A stretch of DNA of 64,000 nt. Source: JAFAXA01 sp963777325 (GTDB lineage Bacteria > Pseudomonadota > Alphaproteobacteria > Acetobacterales > Acetobacteraceae). Location of the stretch: assembly GCA_963777325.1 (NCBI GenBank), contig CAVZQE010000002.1, positions 1 through 64,000 on the forward strand, in the 5' to 3' direction. This document shows positions 25,463 to 33,937 of this stretch, piece after piece (position 1 is the first letter of the stretch; each line of letters opens with the position of its first letter). A model generated the notes under the pieces. That model had not been told where the DNA came from and did no database searches. It saw only the letters and a list, made by a program, of their open reading frames with translations. The position numbers and the translations under genes are program-made.

Positions 25463-26661
25463 ATGCCGTTCGCCGTTCCACGCCGTGCCCTCGGTGCACT
25501 GCCGCTAGCCGTGCTCGCCGCCACCACGCCGCAAGCCGGTGCGAGCGAACAGGCGCCGGCCAGCCTCAACGACACGCTGCGCCCGTATCTGGCGCGGTTC
25601 GGACTGCCGGCGATCGGGGCGGCCGCAGTGCGGGACGGCCGGATCGTCGCGATCGGCGCGGTCGGCACAAGGCGGGCGGGCGCCGACATTCCGGTCACAC
25701 CGGACGACCGCTTCCATATCGGCTCCGACGGCAAGGCGATGACCGCGCTGCTGGCGGCAATGCTCGTGGAAGAAGGCAGGATGCGCTGGGACATGACCGT
25801 CGGCGAGGCGCTGCCGGATCTCGCGCCGGGCCTCGAGCCCGCGTTCCGCGCAATCACGCTCGAACAACTGCTGTCGCACACAAGCGGCATCCCGAGTGAT
25901 AACGACGACACGAACAAGCTGCTGCTCGAGAGCTTCGGGCGCGAGGCCGAGAATCTCGACGGGACGCGGCATTGGCTCGTCTCCCGGATCGGCAAGCAGG
26001 CTCCCAGGACGAAACCCGGGACGACGTTCGCCTACGCGAACATGGGGTACGTCACCGTGGGCGCGATGCTGGAGCGGGTCACCGGAAAAACCTGGGAAGA
26101 GCTGGCCCCCGCGCGCGTATTCGATCCGCTCGATCTCCGCACAGCCGGTTTCGGACCGCAATCGACGATGGGACGGGTGGACGCGCCGCTCGGCCATCTG
26201 CCGCTTCCGGACGGCACGTTGAAGCCGATGCTCGCCGGGCCGGATGGCGACAATCCGGCCGTGCTCGGTCCCGCCGGAACGGTGCATCTGTCGTTGCGCG
26301 ATTTCGCCCACTGGGCCGCCTGGAGCGCGGGCCAGGGCAAACGGGAACCCGGTTGGTCTCGCCCGCCACGATGAAGAAAATGCAGACGCCAATCGTTCAG
26401 ATGCTGCGCGCGGACGCGCCGCCCGGCACGCCGCCGAGCGGGGGCTACGGACTAGGCTGGGGCGAGGTGTCGTTGCCGATGTCGAGCGAGCCGTTCGTGT
26501 TCCACGGCGGTTCCAATAACATGAACCTCGCCTACATCATGCTGCAGCCGAACCATGATTTCGGGATGGTGCTGGTCACGAACGTGGGTGGCGTGATGGC
26601 CGACGATGCGCTGAAAAGCGCCGCGGCCGAGCTCTACGCCCGCTTCGGTCCGGCACGATGA
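25463..26661 (+). CDS. Beta-lactamase-fold serine hydrolase (one frameshift)
   Basis: Class C beta-lactamase-like serine hydrolase of about 400 residues with an N-terminal signal peptide (LGALPLAVLAATTPQAGA). The nucleophile motif is SDGK in HIGSDGKAMTAL near residue 91, and the Tyr motif is YANMGYV near residue 193. The C-terminal FHGGSNNMN holds the third (H/K-x-G) motif. The frame breaks by one base at about 26335-26345 (…WSAGQG, then …TRLVSPATMKKM). Span 1,199 bp, one short of a multiple of three, so a missing base is likely. Family members include D-aminopeptidases, esterases and penicillin-binding-like enzymes; the substrate is uncertain. It follows the secreted protein by 2 bp, so it may belong to the same operon. 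Confidence 0.8.
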
Positions 26662-26721
26662 AGGCGCGAACAGTCTTTCCGTCCCGGCGCGATCGGACCG
26701 ACACGAAAGCGCGGAACTGAG

Positions 26722-27639
26722 ATGGCGAGCTGGCAGGCGCATCTCCTTGTCCCGATCCTGAAATGGCGTCTCAAGCGCAAGATGGGCGCGATCACGGACG
26801 TCCAGGGCGCCCGCGGCGCCATCGCCGCCAATCCCGTCGCGAGGCCGAGGGATTTGCGGATCGAGGCGGGCGAGGAGGGCGGGGTGCCGGTCGAGCGGCT
26901 CGCCAAGCCGGGCGCTCCGCCGGACGCACCCGTGCTGCTCTATTTGCACGGCGGCGGCTATGTGGGCTGCTCGCCCGCGACTCACAGGACAATCACCGGC
27001 GCTTTCGCGCGGGCCGGGTTCCGCGTGGTCGCGCCGGACTACCGCCTAGCCCCCGAGCACCCGTTCCCGGCCGCGGTCGAGGACGCGCTCGCCGTCTATC
27101 GCGGGCTGCTCGCCGCCGGCGCGGATCCGGCACGGCTGACGGTCGCGGGCGACTCGGCGGGCGGCGGCCTCACGCTCGCGCTGCTGGTCGCGTTGCGGGA
27201 CGCGGGCGACCGGCTTCCCGCGGGCGCGGCCCTGTTCTCGCCCTGGACGGATCTCGCGGGCACCGGCGGGTCGCTCGTGACCAATGACCGCAAGGACGCC
27301 ATGTTCCATGCGAGGGACGTCGCGCGCGTGGTCCCGCTCTGTCTGGGGGACGCCGATCCTCGCACGCCGCTCGCCTCTCCGCTCTACGCCGACCTGCAAG
27401 GGCTGCCGCCGCTCAACATCCATGTCGGGGCGAACGAGGTGCTGCTCGATGACTCCACCCGTCTCGCGGCCCGCGCGCGCGCCGCTGGTACGCCGGTGGA
27501 ACTGACCGTGTGGCCGGTGGTGCCGCACGTGTTCCCGATCTTCCCGCGCCTGCCCGAAGCGCGCAGCGCGATGGCGCAAACGATCGCGGCGCTCCGGCAG
27601 GCAATGGCGGAGGCGGCGGGGCCGGCGCCCGGCCCCTAG
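26722..27639 (+). CDS. Alpha/beta hydrolase, HSL-type esterase
   Basis: A 305-residue member of the hormone-sensitive-lipase family. The oxyanion-hole motif is LYLHGGGYVGCSP (about residue 75). The nucleophile elbow is GDSAGGG (Ser about 144), then Asp in the NEVLLDD region and His in VVPHVFPIF. An N-terminal helical cap of about 40 residues precedes the fold. Cytosolic carboxylesterase, usually acting on short-chain esters. It starts 60 bp after the serine hydrolase and ends before gcrA. The ATG at 26722 is preceded by GGAACTGAG. Confidence 0.9.
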   Translation: MASWQAHLLVPILKWRLKRKMGAITDVQGARGAIAANPVARPRDLRIEAGEEGGVPVERLAKPGAPPDAPVLLYLHGGGYVGCSPATHRTITGAFARAGFRVVAPDYRLAPEHPFPAAVEDALAVYRGLLAAGADPARLTVAGDSAGGGLTLALLVALRDAGDRLPAGAALFSPWTDLAGTGGSLVTNDRKDAMFHARDVARVVPLCLGDADPRTPLASPLYADLQGLPPLNIHVGANEVLLDDSTRLAARARAAGTPVELTVWPVVPHVFPIFPRLPEARSAMAQTIAALRQAMAEAAGPAPGP

Positions 27640-27759
27640 ATTTTGTTGGCCGAACCGCAGTTGTCCACAAGTTTTTGTGTGCCGCCGTCTCTTCGCCGTT
27701 GTGCCAGAACTCCGGGCGCGATACCGTATCTTGGGTTCAAGAGGGCAGGAGACCCCAAG

Positions 27760-28313
27760 ATGGAGTGGAGCGAGGAAGTTATCGGCCGCCTCCGCATGCT
27801 CTGGTCGGAGGGTCATTCCACGGCCGAGATCGGCCGCCGGCTCGGCATCTCGAAGAACGCGGTCGTCGGCAAAGCGCATCGCCTCGATCTGCCGTCCCGG
27901 CCTTCGCCGATCCGTCGCGAGGCCGGTCCGAATGGCGGCTGCCGCCGCGCTCCGCCCCGGCGGACGGCCGGGCCGACCCTGCCGCCCCTGACCAGCACCG
28001 CTTCCCCCCACCGCCGGCCGGGTCCGGTGCCGCCGCGACGCGGTCGCTGGCGGAGCAGCCTGCCGGCGAGCGTGCGGGAACGGAGCCCGCGCCGCGCCGC
28101 GCCGTCCAGCCGCTGGTGGCGCCCGCCACGCGCGTGCAGGGGCTGTCCCGCACCTATGGCCGCACCATCGCCTGCTGCTGGCCGCTGGGCGAGCCCGGCT
28201 CCAAGAGCTTTCGTTTCTGCTGTGACGACTCTGTCCCTGGCAAGCCCTATTGCGAGGAACACGCGAAGGTCGCGTATGTCAGGGTCCGCGACCGGCACGA
28301 GGACGCCGCCTGA
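27760..28313 (+). CDS. gcrA: GcrA cell-cycle regulator (one frameshift)
   Basis: GcrA is an alphaproteobacterial transcription co-factor that binds sigma-70 RNA polymerase at promoters carrying CcrM-methylated GANTC sites and drives cell-cycle genes. The N-terminal HTH is intact: MEWSEEVIGRLRMLW, EIGRRLGISKNAVVGKAHRL (about residues 26-45). The C-terminal sigma-binding part, RTIACCWPLGEPGSKSFRFC and KPYCEEHAKVAY, sits in another frame, so one base is lost or gained in the low-complexity Pro/Arg linker at about 27950-28090. Corrected length is near 184 residues, normal for the family. The ATG follows CAGGAGACCCCAAG. Because gcrA is important in this class, a sequencing error in the GC-rich linker is likelier than loss. 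Confidence 0.9.
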
Positions 28314-28492
28314 ATAGTCATGGCCGCCACGGATTCGTTGCGGCCGTCACTTTCCCCGGTTATCGTCCCACGCGCGGCAGGCCTGCACGCGATGAGGGCT
28401 GCCGTCCCGGGGACGGCGGTCCCCGCAACGCGCGGGTTGGGGTGCTTTTTTACGCGACGCAATCCGCTGGAAAGCAGAAAGGCGACGTGTCG

Positions 28493-28702
28493 ATGCCCAG
28501 GGGAACGGTGAAATGGTTCAACCCCACGAAAGGCTACGGCTTCATAGCGCCCGATAGCGGGGGGAAGGACATCTTCGTTCACATCAGCGCGGTCCAGAAA
28601 GCTGGATTGCGGAGTTTGGACGAGGGCCAGAAGATCGGCTTCGAGATCGAGCAGCAGCAGAACGGCCGCAGCGCGGCGGTCAATCTCAGTCCGTCCGACT
28701 GA
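28493..28702 (+). CDS. Cold-shock domain protein
   Basis: A 69-residue single cold-shock domain, an RNA/ssDNA-binding chaperone. Both RNA-binding motifs are present: RNP1 as KGYGFIAP (residues 14-21) and RNP2 as DIFVHIS (about 27-33). The start MPRGTVKWFNPTKGYG is canonical for CspA-type proteins. It is preceded by about 180 bases of leader after gcrA, including a GGGGAC-GGCG-GTCCCC hairpin at 28409-28424. Long structured leaders are typical of cold-shock genes, but I cannot show regulation. Confidence 0.95.
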   Translation: MPRGTVKWFNPTKGYGFIAPDSGGKDIFVHISAVQKAGLRSLDEGQKIGFEIEQQQNGRSAAVNLSPSD

Positions 28703-28808
28703 TTTCGGGCGGTCTGAACACTCCCGCTTCCGGCTGCGCGCGGGACCAGAGGCCTTGCGCCGGGAGCCGCGTCCGTCTAGGCAGCGGCGAGGGGGTCGGG
28801 ATCGCCGT

Positions 28809-29483
28809 ATGAGTCACGCTGTCAACACGCCTCGCAGGGGCGGCCCTAGCGTCGTTCCGCACGCTCCGCTCGACGCGGAGGCGGTAAGGGCCGCCTATCG
28901 CCGCTGGGCCGGTGTTTACGATTTCGTGTTCGGCGGCGTTTCGGCCTTCGGGCGGCGACGGGCCGTGGCGTTGGTCAACAGCCTGCCTGCAACGCACGTA
29001 CTCGAGGTCGGGGTCGGAACCGGCCTCGCCTTGCCGCATTACAGGCCGGGCAAGCGCATTACGGGTATCGATCTCTCGGCCGAGATGCTCGCCAAGGCGC
29101 GCAGCCGGGTCGAGAACCTGCGGCTCGACCATGTTGACGGGCTGCACGAGATGGATGCCGAGGCGATGGATTTGCCGGATGCCGCGTTCGATGTCGCGGT
29201 TGCCATGTTTGTGGCCTCCGTCGTGCCCGATCCGCGCAAGCTGCTGGCCGAGATGAAGCGGGTCGTCAGGCCTGGCGGCTGGCTGCTGTTCGTGAACCAT
29301 TTCGCGGCCGAGCGTGGCACCCGCTGGTGGGTCGAGCGGGCCATGGCCCCCGCTTCTCACAAGCTCGGCTGGCATCCGGATTTTTCGACGGACGCGCTGT
29401 TCAGGGACGAGGACCGGTCGCGCGTGCGCACCTCGCCCGTGCCGCCCTTCGGCATCTTCACGCTCGCGCAATTGCCGAACTGA
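28809..29483 (+). CDS. Class I SAM methyltransferase (PmtA-like)
   Basis: A 224-residue SAM-dependent methyltransferase. Motif I is VLEVGVGTGLALPHY (about residues 63-77), motif II GIDLSAEMLAKA (about 84-95), and the later LRL-type post-I acidic residue and VRPGGWLLFVNHF are visible. The opening (YRRWAGVYDFVFGG) and the C-terminal FGIFTLAQLPN resemble the Rhodobacter-type phosphatidylethanolamine N-methyltransferase PmtA, which makes phosphatidylcholine, but ubiquinone-type methylases share the fold. The ATG at 28809 follows an AG-poor leader, so the start is set by homology. Cytosolic, probably membrane-associated. Confidence 0.78.
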   Translation: MSHAVNTPRRGGPSVVPHAPLDAEAVRAAYRRWAGVYDFVFGGVSAFGRRRAVALVNSLPATHVLEVGVGTGLALPHYRPGKRITGIDLSAEMLAKARSRVENLRLDHVDGLHEMDAEAMDLPDAAFDVAVAMFVASVVPDPRKLLAEMKRVVRPGGWLLFVNHFAAERGTRWWVERAMAPASHKLGWHPDFSTDALFRDEDRSRVRTSPVPPFGIFTLAQLPN

Positions 29484-29644
29484 TCCGGCGGCGCGCGTGC
29501 GCTGGGAGTGTTTCCGCTTTCGTCAACGGCTTGATATATTGGCACGTCTCTAGTAGCGGAGAGGGCGAGGCGAGCCCGTCGGGAACGGACCTCGAAAAGC
29601 CTGGCCGGGCAGGTTTTCCCGGACGCATGCGAGGTGATTGGCGG

Positions 29645-30508
29645 ATGCAGCGATACGGGCGGCGTTTCTCCGCACTGGTTCTGACCCTGTTGACGATGCT
29701 GACGGCCGCGCCCGTCGCAATGGCTCAGGCGCCGCGTCCCTGGGAGATGGGAATGCAGCCGGGTTTCAGCCCGGTGAAGCGCGAGGTCATCTGGCTGCAC
29801 AACCTCGTGCTGATCATCATCACCCTGATCACGCTGTTCGTCGGCGGGCTGCTGGCTTGGTGCGTCTGGCGCTACCGCGCCAAGCGCAACCCCAACCCGA
29901 GCCAAACCAGCCACCACACGTTGCTCGAGATTGCCTGGACAGTGCTTCCGGTGCTCATCCTGGTCGTGATCGCCATCCCCTCCTTCCGGCTCGTCTATTA
30001 CGAGGATCGGACGCGGGACGCGGACCTGACCGTGAAGGTCACCGGTCATCAGTGGTATTGGGAATATACCTATCCCGATAAGGGCAACCTGGACTTCTCC
30101 AGCTACATCGTGCCGGACGATCAGTTGAAGCCCGGCCAGAAGCGGCTGCTCGCCGTGGACAACGAACTCGTCGTGCCGGCAGAGAAGAACATCCGCGTTC
30201 TGCAAACGAGCGGCGACGTGATCCACAGCTGGTTCATCCCCTCGCTCGGGGTGCAGCGCTACGCCATTCCCGGCCGGACGATCGAGACGTGGTTCCGCGC
30301 CGACAAGCCCGGCACGTATTACGGCGAGTGCAACCAGATCTGCGGCACCAATCACAGCCGCATGCCGATCGTAGTCCGGGCGGTGCCGGCCAAGGAATTC
30401 GATGCCTGGGTCGAGCAGGCCAAGACCAAGTTCTCGGACGCCGCGCCCAACCCCGGAACAGAACGCCCGGAGAAGCTAGCGTCCGCCGTTGCCGAGGGCC
30501 AGCACTGA
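29645..30508 (+). CDS. ctaC: Cytochrome c oxidase subunit II
   Basis: Subunit II of an aa3-type oxidase, 287 residues. A signal peptide (LVLTLLTMLTAAPVAMA) is followed by two transmembrane helices (about 52-78 and 98-120) and a periplasmic cupredoxin domain. The binuclear CuA site is visible: GECNQICGTNHSRMP (two Cys, His, Met), with the upstream conserved aromatic patch HQWYWEY and HSWFIPSLG. It accepts electrons from cytochrome c and passes them to subunit I. The start at 29645 gives a normal signal peptide; an ATG 18 bp upstream is also possible. It begins the ctaC-ctaD-ctaB-small protein-ctaG operon. Confidence 0.96.
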   Translation: MQRYGRRFSALVLTLLTMLTAAPVAMAQAPRPWEMGMQPGFSPVKREVIWLHNLVLIIITLITLFVGGLLAWCVWRYRAKRNPNPSQTSHHTLLEIAWTVLPVLILVVIAIPSFRLVYYEDRTRDADLTVKVTGHQWYWEYTYPDKGNLDFSSYIVPDDQLKPGQKRLLAVDNELVVPAEKNIRVLQTSGDVIHSWFIPSLGVQRYAIPGRTIETWFRADKPGTYYGECNQICGTNHSRMPIVVRAVPAKEFDAWVEQAKTKFSDAAPNPGTERPEKLASAVAEGQH

Positions 30509-30541
30509 CCCGTCTCGTCGGTGCGTGAAGGAGCTACCCAG

Positions 30542-32134
30542 ATGTCGGTCACGACACACGACCATGCCCATGACCACCACGACCACAAGCCCGGCTTCGT
30601 GGCCCGCTGGCTGTTCAGCACCAATCACAAGGACATCGGCACGCTCTATCTGGGCTTCGCCACCATCTCGGGCACGATTGGTCTGATCCTGTCGGTCATC
30701 ATGCGGGCGCAGCTTCAGAGCCCGGGCAACACGCTCGTGACCAGCGGCCAGGAATGGAACACGATCGTGACGGCGCACGGGCTGATCATGATCTTCATGG
30801 CCATCATGCCGGCGCTGATCGGCGGCTTCGGCAACTGGTTCGTGCCGATGATGATCGGCGCGCCGGACATGGCCTTCCCGCGCCTGAACAATATCAGCTT
30901 CTGGCTGCTCCCGCCGGCACTCGGGATGCTGCTGACCGGGCTGTTCCTGGGCGAGTCCGGAACCGGCTGGACGCTGTATCCGCCGCTCTCGAATATAACC
31001 TACGAGCCGGGTCCGGGCATGGATCTGACGCTGTTCTCCCTGCATCTCGCGGGCATCAGCTCGTTGCTCGCCTCGATCAATTTCATCACCACGATCTTCA
31101 ACATGCGCGCGCCCGGCATGACGCTGCACAAGATGCCGCTGTTCGTGTGGTCCGAGCTGGTCACCGCCTTCCTGCTGCTATTGGCGGTGCCGGTACTGGC
31201 GGGCGCGGTCACCATGCTGATCACGGACCGCGACTTCGGCACGGCCTTCTTCGATCCGGCCGGCGGCGGCGATCCGGTGCTGTTCCAGCACCTGTTCTGG
31301 TTCTTCGGCCACCCCGAAGTCTACATCATGATCCTGCCGGGCTTCGGGATCGTCAGCCACGTCGTCTCGACGTTCTCGCGCAAGCCGATCTTCGGCTATC
31401 TCGGCATGGCCTACGCCATGGTCGCGATCGGCGTCGTTGGCTTCGTCGTCTGGGCGCATCACATGTTCGTCTCGGGCATCGACGTCGATACCCGCGCCTA
31501 CTTCATGGCCGCGACCCTCATCATCGCGGTGCCGACCGGCATCAAGATCTTCTCCTGGATCGCGACGATGTGGGGCGGGTCGATCGAGCTCGAAGTGCCG
31601 ATGCTCTGGGCGATCGGCTTCATCTTCGTGTTCACGATCGGCGGCGTCACCGGCGTCGTGCTCGCCAATGCCGGCATCGACCAGGTCGTGCACAACACCT
31701 ACTACGTGGTGGCCCATTTCCACTACGTGCTGTCGCTTGGGGCGGTGTTCTCGATCTTCGCCGGCTTCTACTATTGGATCGGCAAGATGTCCGGGCGGCA
31801 GTATCCGGATTTCTGGGCGCGGCTGCATTTCTGGGTCACATTCGTCGGCGTGAACCTGACCTTCTTCCCGATGCACTTCCTTGGTCTGTCGGGCATGCCG
31901 CGCCGGTATCCGGACTATCCGGAGGCCTTCGCCGGCTGGAACGCCGTTGCCTCTATCGGCTCCTATATCAGCGCGATCGGCATGGGCATCTTCCTCTTCG
32001 TGGTCTACAAGACCTTCACCTCCAAGGCGCACGTGGCGGACAACTACTGGGGCGAAGGCGCGACCACCCTCGAATGGACGGTCAGTTCGCCGCCCCCGTT
32101 CCACACCTTCGAGGAGCTGCCGCGGGTCCGCTGA
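30542..32134 (+). CDS. ctaD: Cytochrome c oxidase subunit I
   Basis: Haem-copper oxidase subunit I, 530 residues, full length, with twelve transmembrane helices. Ligand motifs seen: TAHGLIMIFM (haem a His), WFFGHPEVYIMILPGFG (CuB His and the cross-linked Tyr), VWAHHMF (two CuB His) and VVAHFHYVLSLG (haem a3 and a His). The HPEVY motif marks the A-type family. The N-terminal His-rich leader (HDHAHDHHDHK) is unusual but known from related proteins. The ATG at 30542 has AAGGAG upstream; the operon spacing to ctaC is 33 bp. Catalyses oxygen reduction to water with proton pumping in the inner membrane. Confidence 0.97.
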   Translation: MSVTTHDHAHDHHDHKPGFVARWLFSTNHKDIGTLYLGFATISGTIGLILSVIMRAQLQSPGNTLVTSGQEWNTIVTAHGLIMIFMAIMPALIGGFGNWFVPMMIGAPDMAFPRLNNISFWLLPPALGMLLTGLFLGESGTGWTLYPPLSNITYEPGPGMDLTLFSLHLAGISSLLASINFITTIFNMRAPGMTLHKMPLFVWSELVTAFLLLLAVPVLAGAVTMLITDRDFGTAFFDPAGGGDPVLFQHLFWFFGHPEVYIMILPGFGIVSHVVSTFSRKPIFGYLGMAYAMVAIGVVGFVVWAHHMFVSGIDVDTRAYFMAATLIIAVPTGIKIFSWIATMWGGSIELEVPMLWAIGFIFVFTIGGVTGVVLANAGIDQVVHNTYYVVAHFHYVLSLGAVFSIFAGFYYWIGKMSGRQYPDFWARLHFWVTFVGVNLTFFPMHFLGLSGMPRRYPDYPEAFAGWNAVASIGSYISAIGMGIFLFVVYKTFTSKAHVADNYWGEGATTLEWTVSSPPPFHTFEELPRVR

Positions 32135-32155
32135 TCCCGGCGAAATGGAGCGGCC

Positions 32156-33126
32156 ATGAGTGACACGGCGGCGATCGGCGACAAGGAAAGCGTCCCCGCC
32201 CTGACGCGGGTGGAAGTGGACGAGGCGGCCACGCTCCGGCCGGACTCCTCCGTCGGCGACTGGGTCACGCTGCTGAAGCCGCGCGTTCTGACGCTGGTGG
32301 TGTTCACCGGCCTGATCGGCCTGCTGGTCGCGCCGGGCCATCTGCATCCCGTCCTGGCCGTGACCGCCGTGCTTTGCATCACGGTGGCGGCGGGAGCGGC
32401 CGGCGTGATCAACATGTGGTATGATCGCGACATCGACGCGATCATGCGCCGCACCCAGCGCCGTCCGATTCCGTGCGGCCGCATCGCGCCGGAGGACGCG
32501 CTCGCGTTCGGCGTCACGCTCGCCGTCGCATCCGTGATCGTCATGTATCTCGCGACCAACCTCGCCGCCGCGACCGTGCTCGCGCTGTCGATCGCATTCT
32601 ATGTCTTCGTCTACACGGTGTGGCTGAAGCGCCGGACGCCGCAGAACATCGTGATCGGCGGGGCGGCGGGCGCGTTCCCGCCGGTGATCGGCTGGGCGGC
32701 GGTCACGGGCTCGGTCGATCTCGTGCCGCTGCTGATGTTCGCGATCATCTTCTTCTGGACGCCGCCGCATTTCTGGTCGTTGTCGCTGTTTGCGTCCGGC
32801 GACTACGCCCGGGCTGGTGTGCCGATGCTGCCTGTCGTGGCCGGCGCGAAGGAGACGCGGCGGCAGATCGTGATCTACACGCTTCTGCTCGTGCCGGTTT
32901 CGCTGCTGCCCTGGGCCTCGGGTTTTCCGGGCCGCTCTACGCGGTGGCGGCGACGGCGCTCGGCCTCGGGTTCCTGCTGGCTTCGTGGCGCGTCGCCCGC
33001 GACCGCCAGGACGCATCGGGCGTGAGCCTGACCCGCGACGCGCCGGCGAAGGCCGCGTTCAAGTATTCGATCTTGTATCTCTTCCTGCTGTTCGGCGCGC
33101 TGGCGATCGATCGGCTGATTGGCTGA
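32156..33126 (+). CDS. ctaB: Protohaem IX farnesyltransferase (one frameshift)
   Basis: Haem O synthase, attaching farnesyl to haem B on the way to haem A. The prenyl-diphosphate motif NMWYDRDIDAIMRR (about residue 82) and the second loop YTVWLKRRTPQNIVIGG are present, with about nine membrane helices. One base is missing near 32920: LLPWASG in one frame continues as LGFSGPLYAVAATALGLGF in the next, and the span of 971 bp is one short of a multiple of three. Corrected length about 323 residues, normal for the family. It starts 21 bp after ctaD. An essential partner of an aa3 oxidase, so error is likelier than a null. Confidence 0.92.
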
Positions 33127-33136
33127 TCGCACGCCG

Positions 33137-33295
33137 ATGCCCGATCCGCGTCCGCCCGCCTTCGCTCCGGCGCCGTCGCCCGCCGAATTCGCGCGCCGCC
33201 GGCGCGGCCGCAACATCGCCCTGCTCGTGCTGCTGCTCGCCGTCTGCGTGTTGTTCTACGCGATCACGGTCGTGAAGATGTCGAAGGGCGGGTGA
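33137..33295 (+). CDS. Small cytochrome oxidase assembly protein
   Basis: A 52-residue protein easy to miss. A Pro/Ala-rich N terminus and an Arg-rich turn (ARRRRGRNIA) lead into a single transmembrane helix (LLVLLLAVCVLFYAITVV) and a C-terminal KMSKGG. Small proteins with exactly this layout occur between ctaB and ctaG in many alphaproteobacterial oxidase operons and are annotated as oxidase assembly or CoxF-like. It starts 10 bp after ctaB and its TGA is one base before the GTG of ctaG. Positively charged residues before the helix predict N-in topology. Function not established. Confidence 0.8.
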   Translation: MPDPRPPAFAPAPSPAEFARRRRGRNIALLVLLLAVCVLFYAITVVKMSKGG

Positions 33296-33296
33296 G

Positions 33297-33929
33297 GTGA
33301 GCGGAGCGAGACGGCGCGGCAACGCGGCTTTGGGCCTCGGCCTCGCTTTCGTGATCGTCGGCATGGTCGGCATGTCCTTCGCAGCCGTGCCGCTCTACCG
33401 GCTGTTCTGCGCCGTGACCGGCTATGCGGGCACGCCGCAGATCGGTGAAGCCGCGCCGCCCGGCGCGTCGAAGCAGTTGGTCACCGTGCGCTTCAACGCC
33501 AATGTCAATCCCGGTCTGCCGTGGCGCTTCCAGCCGGCGCAGCCGGCCGTGAAGCTGCCGCTCGGCGAAGAGCAGATCGCCTTCTACACCGCCCAGAACG
33601 AGGCGAAGACGCCGGTGACGGGCGTCGCGCTCTACAACGTGACTCCCGAGACGGCGGGCAAGTATTTCCACAAGACGGCCTGCTTCTGCTTCAATCAGCA
33701 GACGCTCGCGCCCGGACAGACGATGCAGTTTCCGCTGAGCTTCTGGGTCGATCCGGCGATCGCGCACGATCCGAACACGTCCGACATCCACACGATAACG
33801 CTCTCCTACACGTTCTTCCGCTCGCTCGACGACGCGGAGAAATCGGGGGCGCTCGCCAAGGCCGGCCCGCATGTCGGCCCGCGCGCGGATCTGCCCGCCC
33901 GCGCCATCCCGCCGCAGGGCCGTCTATAG
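33297..33929 (+). CDS. ctaG: Cytochrome oxidase copper chaperone CtaG (Cox11)
   Basis: Cox11/CtaG family, 210 residues, delivering copper to the CuB site of subunit I. An N-terminal membrane anchor (LGLAFVIVGMVGMSFAAVPLY) is followed by a conserved YRLFCAVTGYAGT and an immunoglobulin-like periplasmic domain. The copper-binding motif CFCFNQQ is near residue 130. Start is GTG at 33297, one base after the upstream stop, so coupled. In related genomes ctaE (subunit III) usually follows; here the next gene is cysS, nine bases on. Confidence 0.95.
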   Translation: MSGARRRGNAALGLGLAFVIVGMVGMSFAAVPLYRLFCAVTGYAGTPQIGEAAPPGASKQLVTVRFNANVNPGLPWRFQPAQPAVKLPLGEEQIAFYTAQNEAKTPVTGVALYNVTPETAGKYFHKTACFCFNQQTLAPGQTMQFPLSFWVDPAIAHDPNTSDIHTITLSYTFFRSLDDAEKSGALAKAGPHVGPRADLPARAIPPQGRL

Positions 33930-33937
33930 GGCCGTGC

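Noticed and set aside
29511..29540. A -35/-10-like pair (TTTCCG and TATATT) upstream of ctaC
   Set aside because: The -35 match is poor and the spacing is not ideal; without transcript data it cannot be told from chance.
31178..33016. Long Arg/His-rich frame opposite ctaD and ctaB
   Set aside because: It is the complement of strongly conserved oxidase genes; long antisense frames are expected at this GC content, and composition is unlike a protein.
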